From Methylobacterium hispanicum (lineage in GTDB: Bacteria > Pseudomonadota > Alphaproteobacteria > Rhizobiales > Beijerinckiaceae): a stretch of 64,000 nt of DNA. Positions 50,655 to 59,254 of the stretch are shown here, piece by piece; the first letter of the stretch is position 1; every line of letters begins with the position of its first letter. The DNA lies in contig NZ_BPQO01000023.1 of the NCBI RefSeq assembly GCF_022179285.1, forward strand, positions 1 through 64,000, read 5' to 3'. Under the pieces are notes generated by a model. The model saw only the letters and a program-made list of their open reading frames with translations. It did no database searches and had not been told where the DNA came from. A program made the position numbers and the translations under genes.

Positions 50655-50692
50655 CGTCGGTCTCCTTCGGTTGAGGCTACGCCCCGCGCTGG

Positions 50693-51136
50693 CTAGTCAC
50701 CAGAACTCAGCTCGCCGACGCCCGACGGGCACGGCGGCGCCATGTGGACGTCGGGCGTCAGGCCGTTCTCGCGCAGGAGACCGCCACCGCCCGTGACGCC
50801 CCCGCCGACGGGCGTCCAGGTCCAAGCCAGGTTGCCCCAGCGGTCCCGGCCGCCCTCGCCGATGGCCTGGAGCTCGATGCGCTCCTTGCCGGTCTTCGTG
50901 TCGACGGTCCCGCACGTGATTTGGACGGCCCAGGCGTCGCCCACCGGGTCGGCGTAGACCCGGGCGAATCCCGCGCGACCGCCGGCGGCCGGCCCGCGCA
51001 CGGATAGGTAGAAGCGGTCGCCCGGCTGCGGGAAGGGCGGCGGCTCCGGCACGGGCTGGGCCTGGCGGGCCGCCTCGACCGGGACGGTGGCTGCGAGCAG
51101 GACGGCGGCGAGGGCGAGGAAGCGGGCGACGGTCAT
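50693..51136 (-). CDS. secreted protein of unknown function
   Basis: A 147-residue precursor with a clear signal peptide (MTVARFLALAAVLLAATVPVEA). The mature part is beta-rich and contains two Cys (ITCGTVDT, APPCPSGVG). The ATG overlaps the stop of the preceding gene (ATGA). No family recognised. Confidence 0.65.
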   Translation of the reverse strand: MTVARFLALAAVLLAATVPVEAARQAQPVPEPPPFPQPGDRFYLSVRGPAAGGRAGFARVYADPVGDAWAVQITCGTVDTKTGKERIELQAIGEGGRDRWGNLAWTWTPVGGGVTGGGGLLRENGLTPDVHMAPPCPSGVGELSSGD

Positions 51137-51507
51137 TGGCAGGTCTCCAGGGAGGGGGTGGGGTTGGCCGCCCAGGCGGTGCCGTCCGGCTCGAACCAGA
51201 CGCGGCTGGCGGCGGTGACGACCTCGTTCGTGTCGCGGCGGCGGAAGCCGGGCTCGGTCGGGCGGTACCCGATGCGGATGGCGTCGTCGGGCCGGGCGCC
51301 GTCGGCGATGATGCCCTCGATGGTCGCCACGACCTCGCGGCGCGCCGCGGCCTGGCACCGGAGCCTGCCTGCCTCGCTGGCGCGCATGACGCACTCGGCG
51401 AGGACTAGGGAGGGCGCGTGTCCGATGACGCGGCGCTTGCGGAGGATGCTCCACGACAATGAATGCAAGTTCCAGTGGATGCGTACGGGGGCTTGATCTG
51501 GGGTCAT
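51133..51507 (-). CDS. unknown protein, phage-like cassette
   Basis: A 124-residue protein starting MTPDQAPVRIHWNLHSLSWS, with RKRRVIGHAPSLVLAECVMR and a C-terminal YRPTEPGFRRRDTNE. The N-terminal strand motif VRIHWNLH and the RRVIGHA segment resemble short phage proteins, but there is no firm family. It is coupled to the following gene. Confidence 0.55.
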   Translation of the reverse strand: MTPDQAPVRIHWNLHSLSWSILRKRRVIGHAPSLVLAECVMRASEAGRLRCQAAARREVVATIEGIIADGARPDDAIRIGYRPTEPGFRRRDTNEVVTAASRVWFEPDGTAWAANPTPSLETCQ

Positions 51508-51645
51508 GGGGGGCGCTCCGCACGAAGGGGGACGGCGGCGCGGGGGGACGCGCCGGGGACGGGCATGCCGGTCTGGCCGGCTCGGGCGCCGATGGGCGCC
51601 CGCGGGGTGGGCCGCGGTATTCGCGCGGCCGGGGTGGCTATGGCG

Positions 51646-52020
51646 TCAGGCGGCATCGGAGCCTCCGGGCGCGTCCACGGGCTCGGACCGAGGCTTCCGG
51701 ACGACGTCGAACCAGCGCACGACAGGATCGATGCTGCGGTCCTCGGCCTGCAGCGGGGCCGTGGCGAACGCCTCGAACTCGGCCCGCGCGATGACTAGCG
51801 AGGCTTCCTCTGGCGACATCTGCCCGCGGATGGCCCGCTGGGCCGCGCGATCCGCACGTTGGCAGTAGGCGTCTGCCAGGAGCTCGCAGATCTCGCCGGC
51901 CTCCGCGGCGGCCTCGATGCGGAGCACGACGCCGGAGTGGGCGGCGAAGACCGCCCGCAGGACCTCGCGGGCATCGGCCCGGTTAGACGGGTGGACGTCG
52001 GTGCTGGCTGGTTCTGACAT
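51646..52020 (-). CDS. helical protein of unknown function
   Basis: A 124-residue protein with a strong GAAGGAGAG upstream. It is mainly helical (REVLRAVFAAHSGVVLRIEA, EICELLADAYCQRADRAAQR) with a disordered acidic end. No family recognised. It sits between two short genes of the same cassette. Confidence 0.6.
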   Translation of the reverse strand: MSEPASTDVHPSNRADAREVLRAVFAAHSGVVLRIEAAAEAGEICELLADAYCQRADRAAQRAIRGQMSPEEASLVIARAEFEAFATAPLQAEDRSIDPVVRWFDVVRKPRSEPVDAPGGSDAA

Positions 52021-52050
52021 CGTGGTCTCTCCTTCGGGTGGGACGGGGGG

Positions 52051-52293
52051 TCAGTGGCAGGCCGGGTCGCGGCGCGATCCGGTCCGCAGCAGGGAGCGGG
52101 CGAGGCGGCCCGCGTCGGCGGCGGCCGCCTTTGCGTCGAGCTCGCCGGAGGCCACGCGGGCCATCATGTCGGCGACGACGCGGACGCCGTCGGCGAGGAG
52201 GGCGTCTTCGCCGGCGCGGGAGAGCGCCGAGACGAGTAGCAGGCTGCTGACGCGGAGCTGGCCCGCGTCGCTGGGAGGCTGGAGGAGCGTCAC
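52051..52293 (-). CDS. small helical protein of unknown function
   Basis: An 80-residue protein from GTG 52293, 13 bases after the AAA+ protease gene. It is Ala/Leu-rich with two helices (LLLVSALSRAGEDALLADG; AVVADMM-type). Possibly a partner or adaptor for the protease. No family recognised. Confidence 0.5.
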   Translation of the reverse strand: MTLLQPPSDAGQLRVSSLLLVSALSRAGEDALLADGVRVVADMMARVASGELDAKAAAADAGRLARSLLRTGSRRDPACH

Positions 52294-52306
52294 GACGATG
52301 GCCCCC

Positions 52307-54886
52307 CTAGCGGACCAGGGCCGCGGCGGGCTCGGCGACGAGCCGGGCCACCTCGTCGCCGTCGAGCCTGCGCCGCTCGACCAGGGCGTCGGCGACGCGG
52401 CGGACCGCGCCGGCGTGCCGGCGGACCGTGGCCAGGGTCTCGCCGTAGAGCCGGTCGAGGAGCTCCTGCACGTCCCGCCGCAGGAGGGGGTCCGTCGCCA
52501 GCGCCATCGACGGCTCCTGCTCGACCGCGACGAGGCCGCGGCCGCCCATCCCCCACTCGCCGATCAGGCCGACGGCCATGCGGGTCGCCGTCAGGAGGTC
52601 CTGGCGCGCCCCGGAGCTCGCGCTGTCGAGGAGCGTCTCCTCGGCCGCCCGCCCGCCCAGCATGATCCGGACGTGCTCCTCGACGGCGGCGCGCGTCCAG
52701 ATGCCCTGGTGCGGGTCCTTGGCCGCCATCCATCCGCGCTCTTCGCCGCGCGTCTGCAGGGCCAGGACCATCTCCCGTCCGGGCTCCTCCAGGTAAGCCA
52801 GCAGGGCGTGACCGGCCTCGTGGACGGCGATCCGGTCGAGGACGGCGGCCGGGGTCGCCTCGTCGCCCGTGCCCGCCACCGCGAGCAGGTCGTCGAGGGC
52901 CAGCGGGCGCCCGGCATGCCTTGCCCGGCGGCGGGCGTCCTCGACGAGGGCCTCGATCATGGCCCCGGTGTAGCGCTCGGTCCGGTACGCGACCGGCATC
53001 AGGTCGGCGCCGGGCAGGTCGTCGCCGAGGCGCACGCGCAGCATCTCGACGCGCTCCCCGGCGTCCGGCAGCCCGATCTCGATGTGGCGCCCAAGCCGTC
53101 CCGGGCGACGGATGGCCGGGTCGATGCGGTTGGCGTCGTTGGTCGTCCCGACGACGATGACGCCTTCCCGGCCGCCCACGCCGTCCAGGCATTCGAGGAA
53201 CGCGTTGATGATCTCCAGGACGTAGTCGGCGTGCGCGTGCCTAACGGTACGACGGTCGACGAAAACGTCGCACTCGTCGACAAGGACCAGGCATCCGCGC
53301 TTCCCGGCCGCCAGCGCCTTGGCCTCGGCGAAGAAGCGCCTCATCGCCCGCAGCGTCGTCCCGAGATGCGCCTGGTCCTCGGACTGCCACTGCGCCAGCG
53401 ACGCGGCCAGGAGGGGAATCCCCGCGCTGGCGGCGATGGCCTGGGCGCCCAGGGTCTTGCCCGTCCCGGGTGGCCCGGACAGAAGCGCGCCGCTTGCGAC
53501 CGAAGACCAGGGCGCACCGTCCCTCCACGCCTGGAGGTCGCGGATGACCTCGCGGCCGTACGCCACGACCTCGCGGCAGCCGTGGAGCTCGTCCAGCGTG
53601 ATGTCCCGCCCGCGGCCCGTCGGCGCCGGCGGGGCCGCCAGGCGGACGAGATGCGCGACGCAGTCCGCCGGCGCCCGCCCGGGCCGGATGGACACCGCCA
53701 GGTGCTCCGCGGAGATGCGCAGCCCGTCGAGCGCGCGCCGGTCCTGGGGGGAGCAGGCGGCGCCCGTCGTCGAGCGGATCGCGGCGGCGACGTCGGACGT
53801 GTCGATGGGGGCCAGCGTCAGGCGGTGCTCCGCCGCCAGCAGCGCCGCAGCCGGCAGATGGGACGCCGCGTCAGGCGAAAGGCACAGGATCGCGCCTGGA
53901 TGCCTAAGCAGGGCCAGGAACTCGCACGCCCGCCGGTCCCGGTCGCTCCCCTTGGGCGCGTCCTTGACGAGGTGCTTCCGCAGTCCAAGCGGCAGGCCGA
54001 GCGCGATGCTCGACCTGCCGTCCAGGGCGAGGATCGACAAGGCCTCCGGGACGTCGACTGTGACGACGACGTCCCGTTCCGCGAGCGCCTGCCGCAGCCC
54101 CGGGACCGCGTCGAGCGTGCGGGCGAGCTGGCGGAGGACGGCGAGTTCGACGGGGGAGAGTGCCTCGTCGGCCGCGTCCGGAGCCTCCTCTCGGTTCACG
54201 CCCGCACGGTCGTCGTCCATCTCCTCGGCGTGCGTCGGGCGCGCCGGCAGGGCCGCCGCGTTCGTCGACCTCAGGAACGTCTTGGCGTGGACCTCGGCGA
54301 TGCCCAGCGGGTCAGTCGGGTCGTAGAAGGGGACGATCTCCGGCAACGCGTCGTCGCCCCCCTCGTCGAGCAGCGCCGTTCCGGACGCGCGCAGGACGAA
54401 GGCGGGGGCGTGCTCGCTCCCGCTCCGGGCGTAGGCCCACAGCGTGTCGACGAGGACCGGCGTCGCCGCGGCGTAGCCGAGCATGTGCAGATACAGCGTC
54501 AGGGCGTCATGCAGGACGGCGCGCGCCGGGGCGTTCACGCCGGGGATCTCCGGCGTCCAGAGCCCCATCGTACGCCACGTGGCCTCGGTGCGCCGGAGCG
54601 AGCCCCAGGCGAGGGACAGGGGCTCCAACATGGCCTCGTCGCCGGTCCCGGCAGGCGAGGCAAGCGTGTCCAGGCCGGACGCGTGCAGGGACAGGCAAAG
54701 GGCGGCGATAAACGCGTCGCCGCCGCATTCGCGCAGGACGGCCGCGCGGTTGCGGCGCGCCGTCGAGGGCGCGATGGCGAGGATGCGGGCTGAGAGGTCG
54801 CTGGGGATGCGGCCGCGGTGCAGTCCGGCCTGCCCGGCCAGGACGTGCTCAAGCGGCGCCGCACCCTTCGAGGGGGGCTGCTTCAT
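52307..54886 (-). CDS. soluble FtsH-like AAA+ metalloprotease
   Basis: An 859-residue protein from ATG 54886. The N-terminal ~400 residues are unlike FtsH: no membrane helix, an Ala-rich alpha domain (about 1-180) and an unrecognised central part. The AAA+ module has Walker A GPPGTGKT with K477, Walker B CLVLVDECD, and an arginine-finger region RRPGRLGRHIEIGLP. The zinc protease part has HEAGH at 689-693 and the M41 continuation GGRAAEETLLDSASSGARQD then TEWGM-like GEWGMGG. It combines FtsH chemistry with a cytosolic, phage-cassette context, so a role in phage or host protein turnover is likely. The start was fixed by frame; the upstream 92 codons overlap another gene. Confidence 0.85.
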   Translation of the reverse strand: MKQPPSKGAAPLEHVLAGQAGLHRGRIPSDLSARILAIAPSTARRNRAAVLRECGGDAFIAALCLSLHASGLDTLASPAGTGDEAMLEPLSLAWGSLRRTEATWRTMGLWTPEIPGVNAPARAVLHDALTLYLHMLGYAAATPVLVDTLWAYARSGSEHAPAFVLRASGTALLDEGGDDALPEIVPFYDPTDPLGIAEVHAKTFLRSTNAAALPARPTHAEEMDDDRAGVNREEAPDAADEALSPVELAVLRQLARTLDAVPGLRQALAERDVVVTVDVPEALSILALDGRSSIALGLPLGLRKHLVKDAPKGSDRDRRACEFLALLRHPGAILCLSPDAASHLPAAALLAAEHRLTLAPIDTSDVAAAIRSTTGAACSPQDRRALDGLRISAEHLAVSIRPGRAPADCVAHLVRLAAPPAPTGRGRDITLDELHGCREVVAYGREVIRDLQAWRDGAPWSSVASGALLSGPPGTGKTLGAQAIAASAGIPLLAASLAQWQSEDQAHLGTTLRAMRRFFAEAKALAAGKRGCLVLVDECDVFVDRRTVRHAHADYVLEIINAFLECLDGVGGREGVIVVGTTNDANRIDPAIRRPGRLGRHIEIGLPDAGERVEMLRVRLGDDLPGADLMPVAYRTERYTGAMIEALVEDARRRARHAGRPLALDDLLAVAGTGDEATPAAVLDRIAVHEAGHALLAYLEEPGREMVLALQTRGEERGWMAAKDPHQGIWTRAAVEEHVRIMLGGRAAEETLLDSASSGARQDLLTATRMAVGLIGEWGMGGRGLVAVEQEPSMALATDPLLRRDVQELLDRLYGETLATVRRHAGAVRRVADALVERRRLDGDEVARLVAEPAAALVR

Positions 54887-54971
54887 CGGAAGACACCGTG
54901 TTGGCCTTGGCGCGACAGGATCGTCACCTAGGCTGAGGAGCCCCCCTCTTAGCAGCCCATCCGTTAAAGGA

Positions 54972-55505
54972 TTATGAGTCCGATCCTTCGTCTGCGTTGC
55001 GCTTGAACGTTTTTCCCTTCCGGACGTCGAGGAGCAGGTCGAACGCGTTGGCGACGGCGCGCTTCGTGTTGCCCAGGGTCTCGAAGGGATTGTCGCCGCC
55101 CTCCGCGTAGCGGTCGGCGTAGAGGGCCAGGGCCGACAGCAGGGCGCCCATGCCGGGCGCATCGTATTCGTTCGCCGCGAAGGCCAGGGACCGCAGCACG
55201 ACCGGGTTCAGCCCCTTCTTGGCGATCTTGTCCGGCTGGGTCGTGCGCCGGTTCAGGCCGAAGGCCAGCGGCAGCGCGTTCGTCCATCCCCCCGGCCAGA
55301 CCTTCATGGCCGCGGCCGCGACGGCGTCGACGAGGGCCGCGTTGACCTCGGCGGGGTCGAGCGGCTCAGGACCGCCGTCCCCGAGGAGGAACGGCTGACG
55401 CTCCGGGTCGTAGGCGAGCGCCTGGTGGCCGACGCGCCCGACGACGGTCCATCCGGCGGGGCACGGCCACAGGTCGGCCGGCATGTAGTCGAGCACGATC
55501 TCCAT
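54972..55505 (-). CDS. unknown protein upstream of the AAA+ protease
   Basis: A 177-residue protein starting MEIVLDYMPADLWPCPAGWT. It has a beta-rich N-terminal part and a helical C-terminal half (LLSALALYADRYAEGGDNPF, then AVANAFDLLLDVRKG). It is the first gene of the minus-strand cassette, read from the operator-rich region at 55506-55953. No family recognised. Confidence 0.6.
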   Translation of the reverse strand: MEIVLDYMPADLWPCPAGWTVVGRVGHQALAYDPERQPFLLGDGGPEPLDPAEVNAALVDAVAAAAMKVWPGGWTNALPLAFGLNRRTTQPDKIAKKGLNPVVLRSLAFAANEYDAPGMGALLSALALYADRYAEGGDNPFETLGNTKRAVANAFDLLLDVRKGKTFKRNADEGSDS

Positions 55506-55562
55506 GTCCCTCCGGATAGCACGGCCCCGGCGGCGCGCCACCGGCCTGGCGTGTCCGTTCCT

Positions 55563-55606
55563 ATACCCATGTCGGTATAGGAGAGCCCGCATACCGACAT
55601 CGGTAT
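55563..55606. promoter_or_regulatory. twin operator-like inverted repeats
   Basis: ATACCCATGTCGGTAT (55563-55578) and, as complement, ATACCGATGTCGGTAT (55591-55606) differ at one of 16 positions. Each is itself an inverted repeat (ATACC...GGTAT) and their centres are 28 bases apart. They lie 58-101 bases before the first gene of the minus-strand cassette. Paired sites of this kind usually bind a dimeric repressor, and the XRE protein at 50307 is a candidate. Confidence 0.65.
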
Positions 55607-55688
55607 GGCCCGCAGGGCGAGGCCAGGCATTTGAGCGGACGCGGTTAACGGGGTCGCTTAAATGCCCAGCCCGATTGCGTTATATACG

Positions 55689-55732
55689 AGTCACCGATTT
55701 TTGGGCCGCTCTGCCGCCGAAAATCGGTGACT
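55689..55732. promoter_or_regulatory. 13-bp inverted repeat in the divergent control region
   Basis: AGTCACCGATTTT (55689-55701) pairs perfectly with AAAATCGGTGACT (55720-55732) around an 18-base loop. The flanks TATATACG and GATATACG repeat on both sides, and ATATACG(A/C)GTCA recurs directly. The area is AT-richer than its surroundings. A partition, origin or regulatory site is possible. Confidence 0.55.
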
Positions 55733-55953
55733 GATATACGCGTCAATCGCCGGCCGCCCGCGGACCCCGGCGTTAACCAGTCCCGGTCCGGAAACGTCTC
55801 CTGCAGGGGACGCCCCCTGAGCGAGGGCGGGATCGAACGTCTCCCCCGTAGGACGTCCCGGCGCGGCTTTCGGAGACCTCGTTAACCGCCCGGGCGCGTC
55901 CCTGTACGAATCCGGGGATCCCCGTACCCTCCCTGATGGGAAGGGACCGGGAC

Positions 55954-56352
55954 ATGCTGACGGACACCGAACTGGACGAGCTCGCGCGCGCCGTCGCCGG
56001 GCTCGGGGACGAGGATGCCGGGCGGCTCGACGGGGCGGTCCTGGAGCTCCGGCATCGACGCCGGGCCGAGGCCGAGGTGGAGCGCATCGCCGCGCTGCGG
56101 GCGATGTCGGACTTCGACGCCTTCGAGGCGGCATTGGATGTTGGGCAGGTTCTCGCCGCCGACGTGCACCCCATCGACAAGGCCCTGCAGGTCCTCCGTG
56201 ACGCGGGCTTCGTGCGCGGCGACGGTCTCAAGGCCCTGTACCGGGCCGGCTGGAACGATGCCCTCAGGCGGTACCCGGACGACGGGGAGGCCGAGTTCCA
56301 GCAAGGCAGGGACCGCGCCATCGAGCGCCTCCTCATGATGGAGCGCATCTGA
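55954..56352 (+). CDS. helical protein of unknown function
   Basis: A 132-residue protein. ATG 55954 is chosen because AAGGG lies eight bases upstream; ATG 55936 gives 138 residues. Charged and helical (LTDTELDELARAVAGLGDED, LRHRRRAEAEVERIAALRAM) with a C-terminal YRAGWNDALRRYPDD. No family recognised. It is followed two bases later by another gene of the same cassette. Confidence 0.6.
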   Translation: MLTDTELDELARAVAGLGDEDAGRLDGAVLELRHRRRAEAEVERIAALRAMSDFDAFEAALDVGQVLAADVHPIDKALQVLRDAGFVRGDGLKALYRAGWNDALRRYPDDGEAEFQQGRDRAIERLLMMERI

Positions 56353-56354
56353 CC

Positions 56355-56825
56355 ATGGACGGGCAGACCCTGCGCGACCGGTTCGACCTGCGCCTGCAGG
56401 TCTCCGCGAGCGACGATTGCCTCGGCGACCGGGGCAGCCGCTACGTGGGCGTGAAGTCGTGCAAGCCCATGATTGAGGAAGCCGCCGCTGCGCTCGACCG
56501 AGAGCGGACCCTCCGTAAGGAGGCCGACGAGGCGTTGGAGCTCGCCTGGGAGGAACTCAACCGGGCGACCGAAGATCTCGACCGCGAGCACGCCCGGAGG
56601 GAAGCGGCGATATCCGCTGCCTTCGACGCAGCGGTGTCCGCATGCGTCGGGGCGTCCTACGGGCCGCCGTCGGGCTGGGGCGACGGCCGCCCGCGGGGCT
56701 GGCACCTGACGGAGCCGTGCTCGCCCCGGGACGCGTGCATGCACGACAACGGCTGCATGGACGCCGCCCGGCGCATCCGGCTGCGGCAGAACGCGGATGC
56801 CGAGAGGCGGGAGTCCCACGTCTAG
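56355..56825 (+). CDS. coiled-coil protein with a Cys-rich tail
   Basis: A 156-residue protein. A short globular start (DGQTLRDRFDLRLQVSASDD) is followed by a coiled coil (EEAAAALDRERTLRKEADEA and onward, about 40-95) and a Cys-containing end (PCSPRDACMHDNGCMDAARR) that could bind metal. Phage-like context. No family recognised. Confidence 0.55.
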   Translation: MDGQTLRDRFDLRLQVSASDDCLGDRGSRYVGVKSCKPMIEEAAAALDRERTLRKEADEALELAWEELNRATEDLDREHARREAAISAAFDAAVSACVGASYGPPSGWGDGRPRGWHLTEPCSPRDACMHDNGCMDAARRIRLRQNADAERRESHV

Positions 56826-56827
56826 GA

Positions 56828-57061
56828 TTACTCCCGAGGGTGGATGACGACACCTTCAGCATCGTCCAGCATCTCCTGAAGCTCCTCCCAGCCCCGCTGC
56901 TCTTTGGCGCGTTCGGCATGGAGGGGATCGAGGATCGTCGGGTCGTCGGTATGGCTGTCGATGATCGGCGCCTGGTTCTTGTGGTGGACCCTGGCGGTGG
57001 CCAGGGCGCGCTTCAGTGCCTCGATCTGGTCGTCCGTCAACGGCTTAGGTGTCGTGGCCAT
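56828..57061 (-). CDS. small protein of unknown function
   Basis: A 77-residue protein starting MATTPKPLTDDQIEALKRAL, with a His-rich middle (VHHKNQAPIIDSHTDD) and an acidic end. It follows the coiled-coil precursor gene 24 bases downstream on the same strand. No family recognised. Confidence 0.55.
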   Translation of the reverse strand: MATTPKPLTDDQIEALKRALATARVHHKNQAPIIDSHTDDPTILDPLHAERAKEQRGWEELQEMLDDAEGVVIHPRE

Positions 57062-57085
57062 AGACCTTGCTCCCCTCAATCAGGG

Positions 57086-58273
57086 TTACGGGCAACCGAT
57101 GCCCTGTTTCTGTTGAGTAAACAGCATGACCATTCCCGTCATGTTCTCGACCGCCTGCTTCACTTGGGGCTCCCCAGAGCCAAGGCAGGCATAGAGATCA
57201 TCATGCATTTCACGGTAGATCGAAATCTGGTCGTTCAGGAAGGGGCACGCAGGGCCTGGGCCGTTGAGGGAGATTTCGGGAGCGTTCTTGAGCTTCTCTC
57301 CAAGCTCCATCGACCGCTTCATCCGGCCGTCGTAGTAGGCGTTCTTGGCCTGCAAGGACGGGCATGCCTTGGCCATCCGCTCGTTCGCCAGCTTGGTTTC
57401 CTCGGCCTTCTCGGCAGCAAGTCGCGCTTCGCGCTCGACCTTGAGGCGTTCGTCCTCAGCCCTCTTGGCCTCGGCTTTGTCACGCTCTTCACGACGAAGC
57501 TTAGCCTCGACCTCGGCGCGCTGTGTGGCCTCCGCCTCGGCCTTCTCCCTCATGAACCGTTGGATGCGTGCGTCATCCGCCGCGCGTCGGGCTGCGTCAG
57601 CCCTATCCGCCTCAGCCTTCGCATCTCGGTCGGACTTGCCCTTCTCCCATGCCTCGGCCTCGGCAAGGCGGGACGAGCGGATCTTGTCCTCCAGCTTGAG
57701 TAGCGCCGCGTTGACCTCGTCGATGTCCGCCTGCGCAATGGGTGTGCCCCCGGCATTGGTGCCTCGGACACCGCCGCGCTTGGCGGATGCCGTTGACGGA
57801 GGAGCAGCCGCTAGCCGGCGCAGCCCGTCGAGCTTCGCCGATAGCTCCTCGGTCGTGCCACCTGCGTCAATGGCGTTTCTCGCTCCATTAAGGATTGAAA
57901 GCTTCCAGGATCGCAGCCCGTCACGTCCTTCCGCCGCCTGCTCTGCGAGAGCACCGTTTTCCCTATACGAAGACGAGATGAGGGCGGTGATCACGCTTCC
58001 CTCGATGGCCTGCTTGTCCTTGTTGCATTCGACGGCACGGTTTTGGAACGCTCTCCAGACATCCTTCGTCCACGCATAGACTGGAACGCCGAACGGAGCG
58101 TCGGGAGAGCCGTCCGGCGTTCCCCCCTGACGCCAAGCTCGTGAATCGACCGTTCTTCTGGTGAGGGCGGAGCAGGATAGCTGCGACGCCTGCGCGACGT
58201 AGTCTGGCTCGGCCCTCGCCTCCGTAGCGGCGACCGTGGCCACCAACGCCACCAGCATCAGACGTCCCATCAT
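57086..58273 (-). CDS. exported coiled-coil protein
   Basis: A 395-residue precursor from ATG 58273 (AAGGGGG upstream). It has a signal peptide (MMGRLMLVALVATVAATEARA), a globular N-terminal part (residues 25-150), then a long charged Ala/Glu/Arg coiled coil (about 190-310, resembling the TolA central region), and a C-terminal domain with three Cys. Likely periplasmic. It could be a TolA-like or cell-envelope factor of the element. Codon use is less GC-biased than its neighbours. Confidence 0.65.
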   Translation of the reverse strand: MMGRLMLVALVATVAATEARAEPDYVAQASQLSCSALTRRTVDSRAWRQGGTPDGSPDAPFGVPVYAWTKDVWRAFQNRAVECNKDKQAIEGSVITALISSSYRENGALAEQAAEGRDGLRSWKLSILNGARNAIDAGGTTEELSAKLDGLRRLAAAPPSTASAKRGGVRGTNAGGTPIAQADIDEVNAALLKLEDKIRSSRLAEAEAWEKGKSDRDAKAEADRADAARRAADDARIQRFMREKAEAEATQRAEVEAKLRREERDKAEAKRAEDERLKVEREARLAAEKAEETKLANERMAKACPSLQAKNAYYDGRMKRSMELGEKLKNAPEISLNGPGPACPFLNDQISIYREMHDDLYACLGSGEPQVKQAVENMTGMVMLFTQQKQGIGCP

Positions 58274-58523
58274 ATCCCCCTTGCGTGCCCGTGCGAGGCG
58301 AGCCGACGCAATCCGCACGATAGGGATGGATGCAAACCCTGGGCGTTCGGTCAATCCTACGATGCGCTGGCGTCGGGCGGCAGCCTCGTCTGGGCGGATG
58401 ACCCGGCTGACGTTGTCGCGGTCAGGCTTCGGCAATCGCTTCCTGCGACATCCTGTCCTGAATGCCGATTGCCGTTTCCGGTCCCGGGGCTTCGCTTCGA
58501 TTGCAGGGACAAGGAGACATGCC

Positions 58524-58793
58524 ATGACCGAAGCCAACCGCAGCGACATCATCTTCGAGCTCCACCTCGCCGAGGGCGAGGCCGACCGGAACGCCACTTT
58601 GGTGCGCCTCGTCCAGGCCTACCCGAGCCTGCGCGAGGACCTCCTCGACCACTGGTGCGAGATCGTCCTCATGGAGCTACGGGCGGCCGCATACCCGGAG
58701 CCGCCGTGCCCTCCGGTCGACGAGGCCGAGGCCGCGCGGGCCCTGGCGCGCTTCCGGGAGATGGAGGCGGAACTGGCCGCGGCGAACCCCTGA
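58524..58793 (+). CDS. small acidic helical protein
   Basis: An 89-residue protein with AAGGAGA before the ATG at 58524, starting MTEANRSDIIFELHLAEGEA. It has two helical segments (DLLDHWCEIVLMELRAAAYP, AARALARFREMEAELAA). No family recognised. It is the last gene of the accessory block before the core region and is followed by a large hairpin. Confidence 0.55.
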   Translation: MTEANRSDIIFELHLAEGEADRNATLVRLVQAYPSLREDLLDHWCEIVLMELRAAAYPEPPCPPVDEAEAARALARFREMEAELAAANP

Positions 58794-59254
58794 AACGAGA
58801 GCGCCCCTTTCGGGGGCCGTCCGGCCGGGATCGGCCTCGGGGCGAAGCTCTCGGGGGATACCCTGACCCCTGAAGGGGGACCGTGCCCGTAGGCCCGATG
58901 GCGCCGGCTCTCCCACGCCCGGGGTCCGGCGGTCTGGGTGGCCTGTGTCTTATGCCGGGTGCCCTAGCCCGTGGGCGTAGGCGGTCCCGGCAAGCCTTTC
59001 GGCGTTCGCTAGGGGCCTCGGCTCTCGCCTGCGCCCGCACCTGCCGGAAGCCAGGATCGACCTCGAATCGGCGCGCCGCAAGGGGCGATGGCGCCGGCGT
59101 CCGACGCGCTATCCCCACGAATCGTGAGCGCGCAGAAGCCTGGGCTGCGCGTTGTATCGATGTTGTATCGGGGGGGGGTCGGGCCCAAGCCGAAGCTGTG
59201 CAGGGACAGTGCCTAAGCGACTGTCCAGGCTTCAGGAAACGGCGATGAGAGGAG
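58794..59254. other. 461-base intergenic region before the tRNA genes
   Basis: It contains the hairpin above, a GTTGTATC-GAT-GTTGTATC short direct repeat followed by a run of G (about 59153-59179), and no convincing gene. It would be the place to look for an integration scar beside tRNA-Gly, but no duplicate of the tRNA 3' end is seen in the window. Confidence 0.5.
58796..58853 (+). terminator. hairpin after the small acidic protein gene
   Basis: CGAGAGCGCCCC (58796-58807) pairs with GGGGC (58839-58843) and GCTCTCG (58847-58853), interrupted by GAA. It begins three bases after the stop. There is no U-run, so it may be a transcript-end structure or attenuator rather than a classic terminator. 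Confidence 0.4.

Larger units (their letters stand above)
55506..55953. promoter_or_regulatory. divergent control region of the accessory cassette
   Basis: This is the 448-base gap between the leftward AAA+-protease cassette and the rightward short genes. It holds the twin operators, the 13-bp inverted repeat, three GTTAAC sites and two near-palindromes (CGTCTCCTGCAGGGGACG; ACGTCTCCCCCGTAGGACGT). No gene is seen. Confidence 0.5.

Noticed and set aside
51917..54793. 958-codon plus-strand frame over the AAA+ protease
   Set aside because: Antisense to a protein with intact Walker and HEAGH motifs; composition is Arg/Ala/Gly-rich shadow.
49188..58793. a complete prophage
   Set aside because: No terminase, portal, capsid, tail, lysis or integrase genes are seen, only short phage-type genes.
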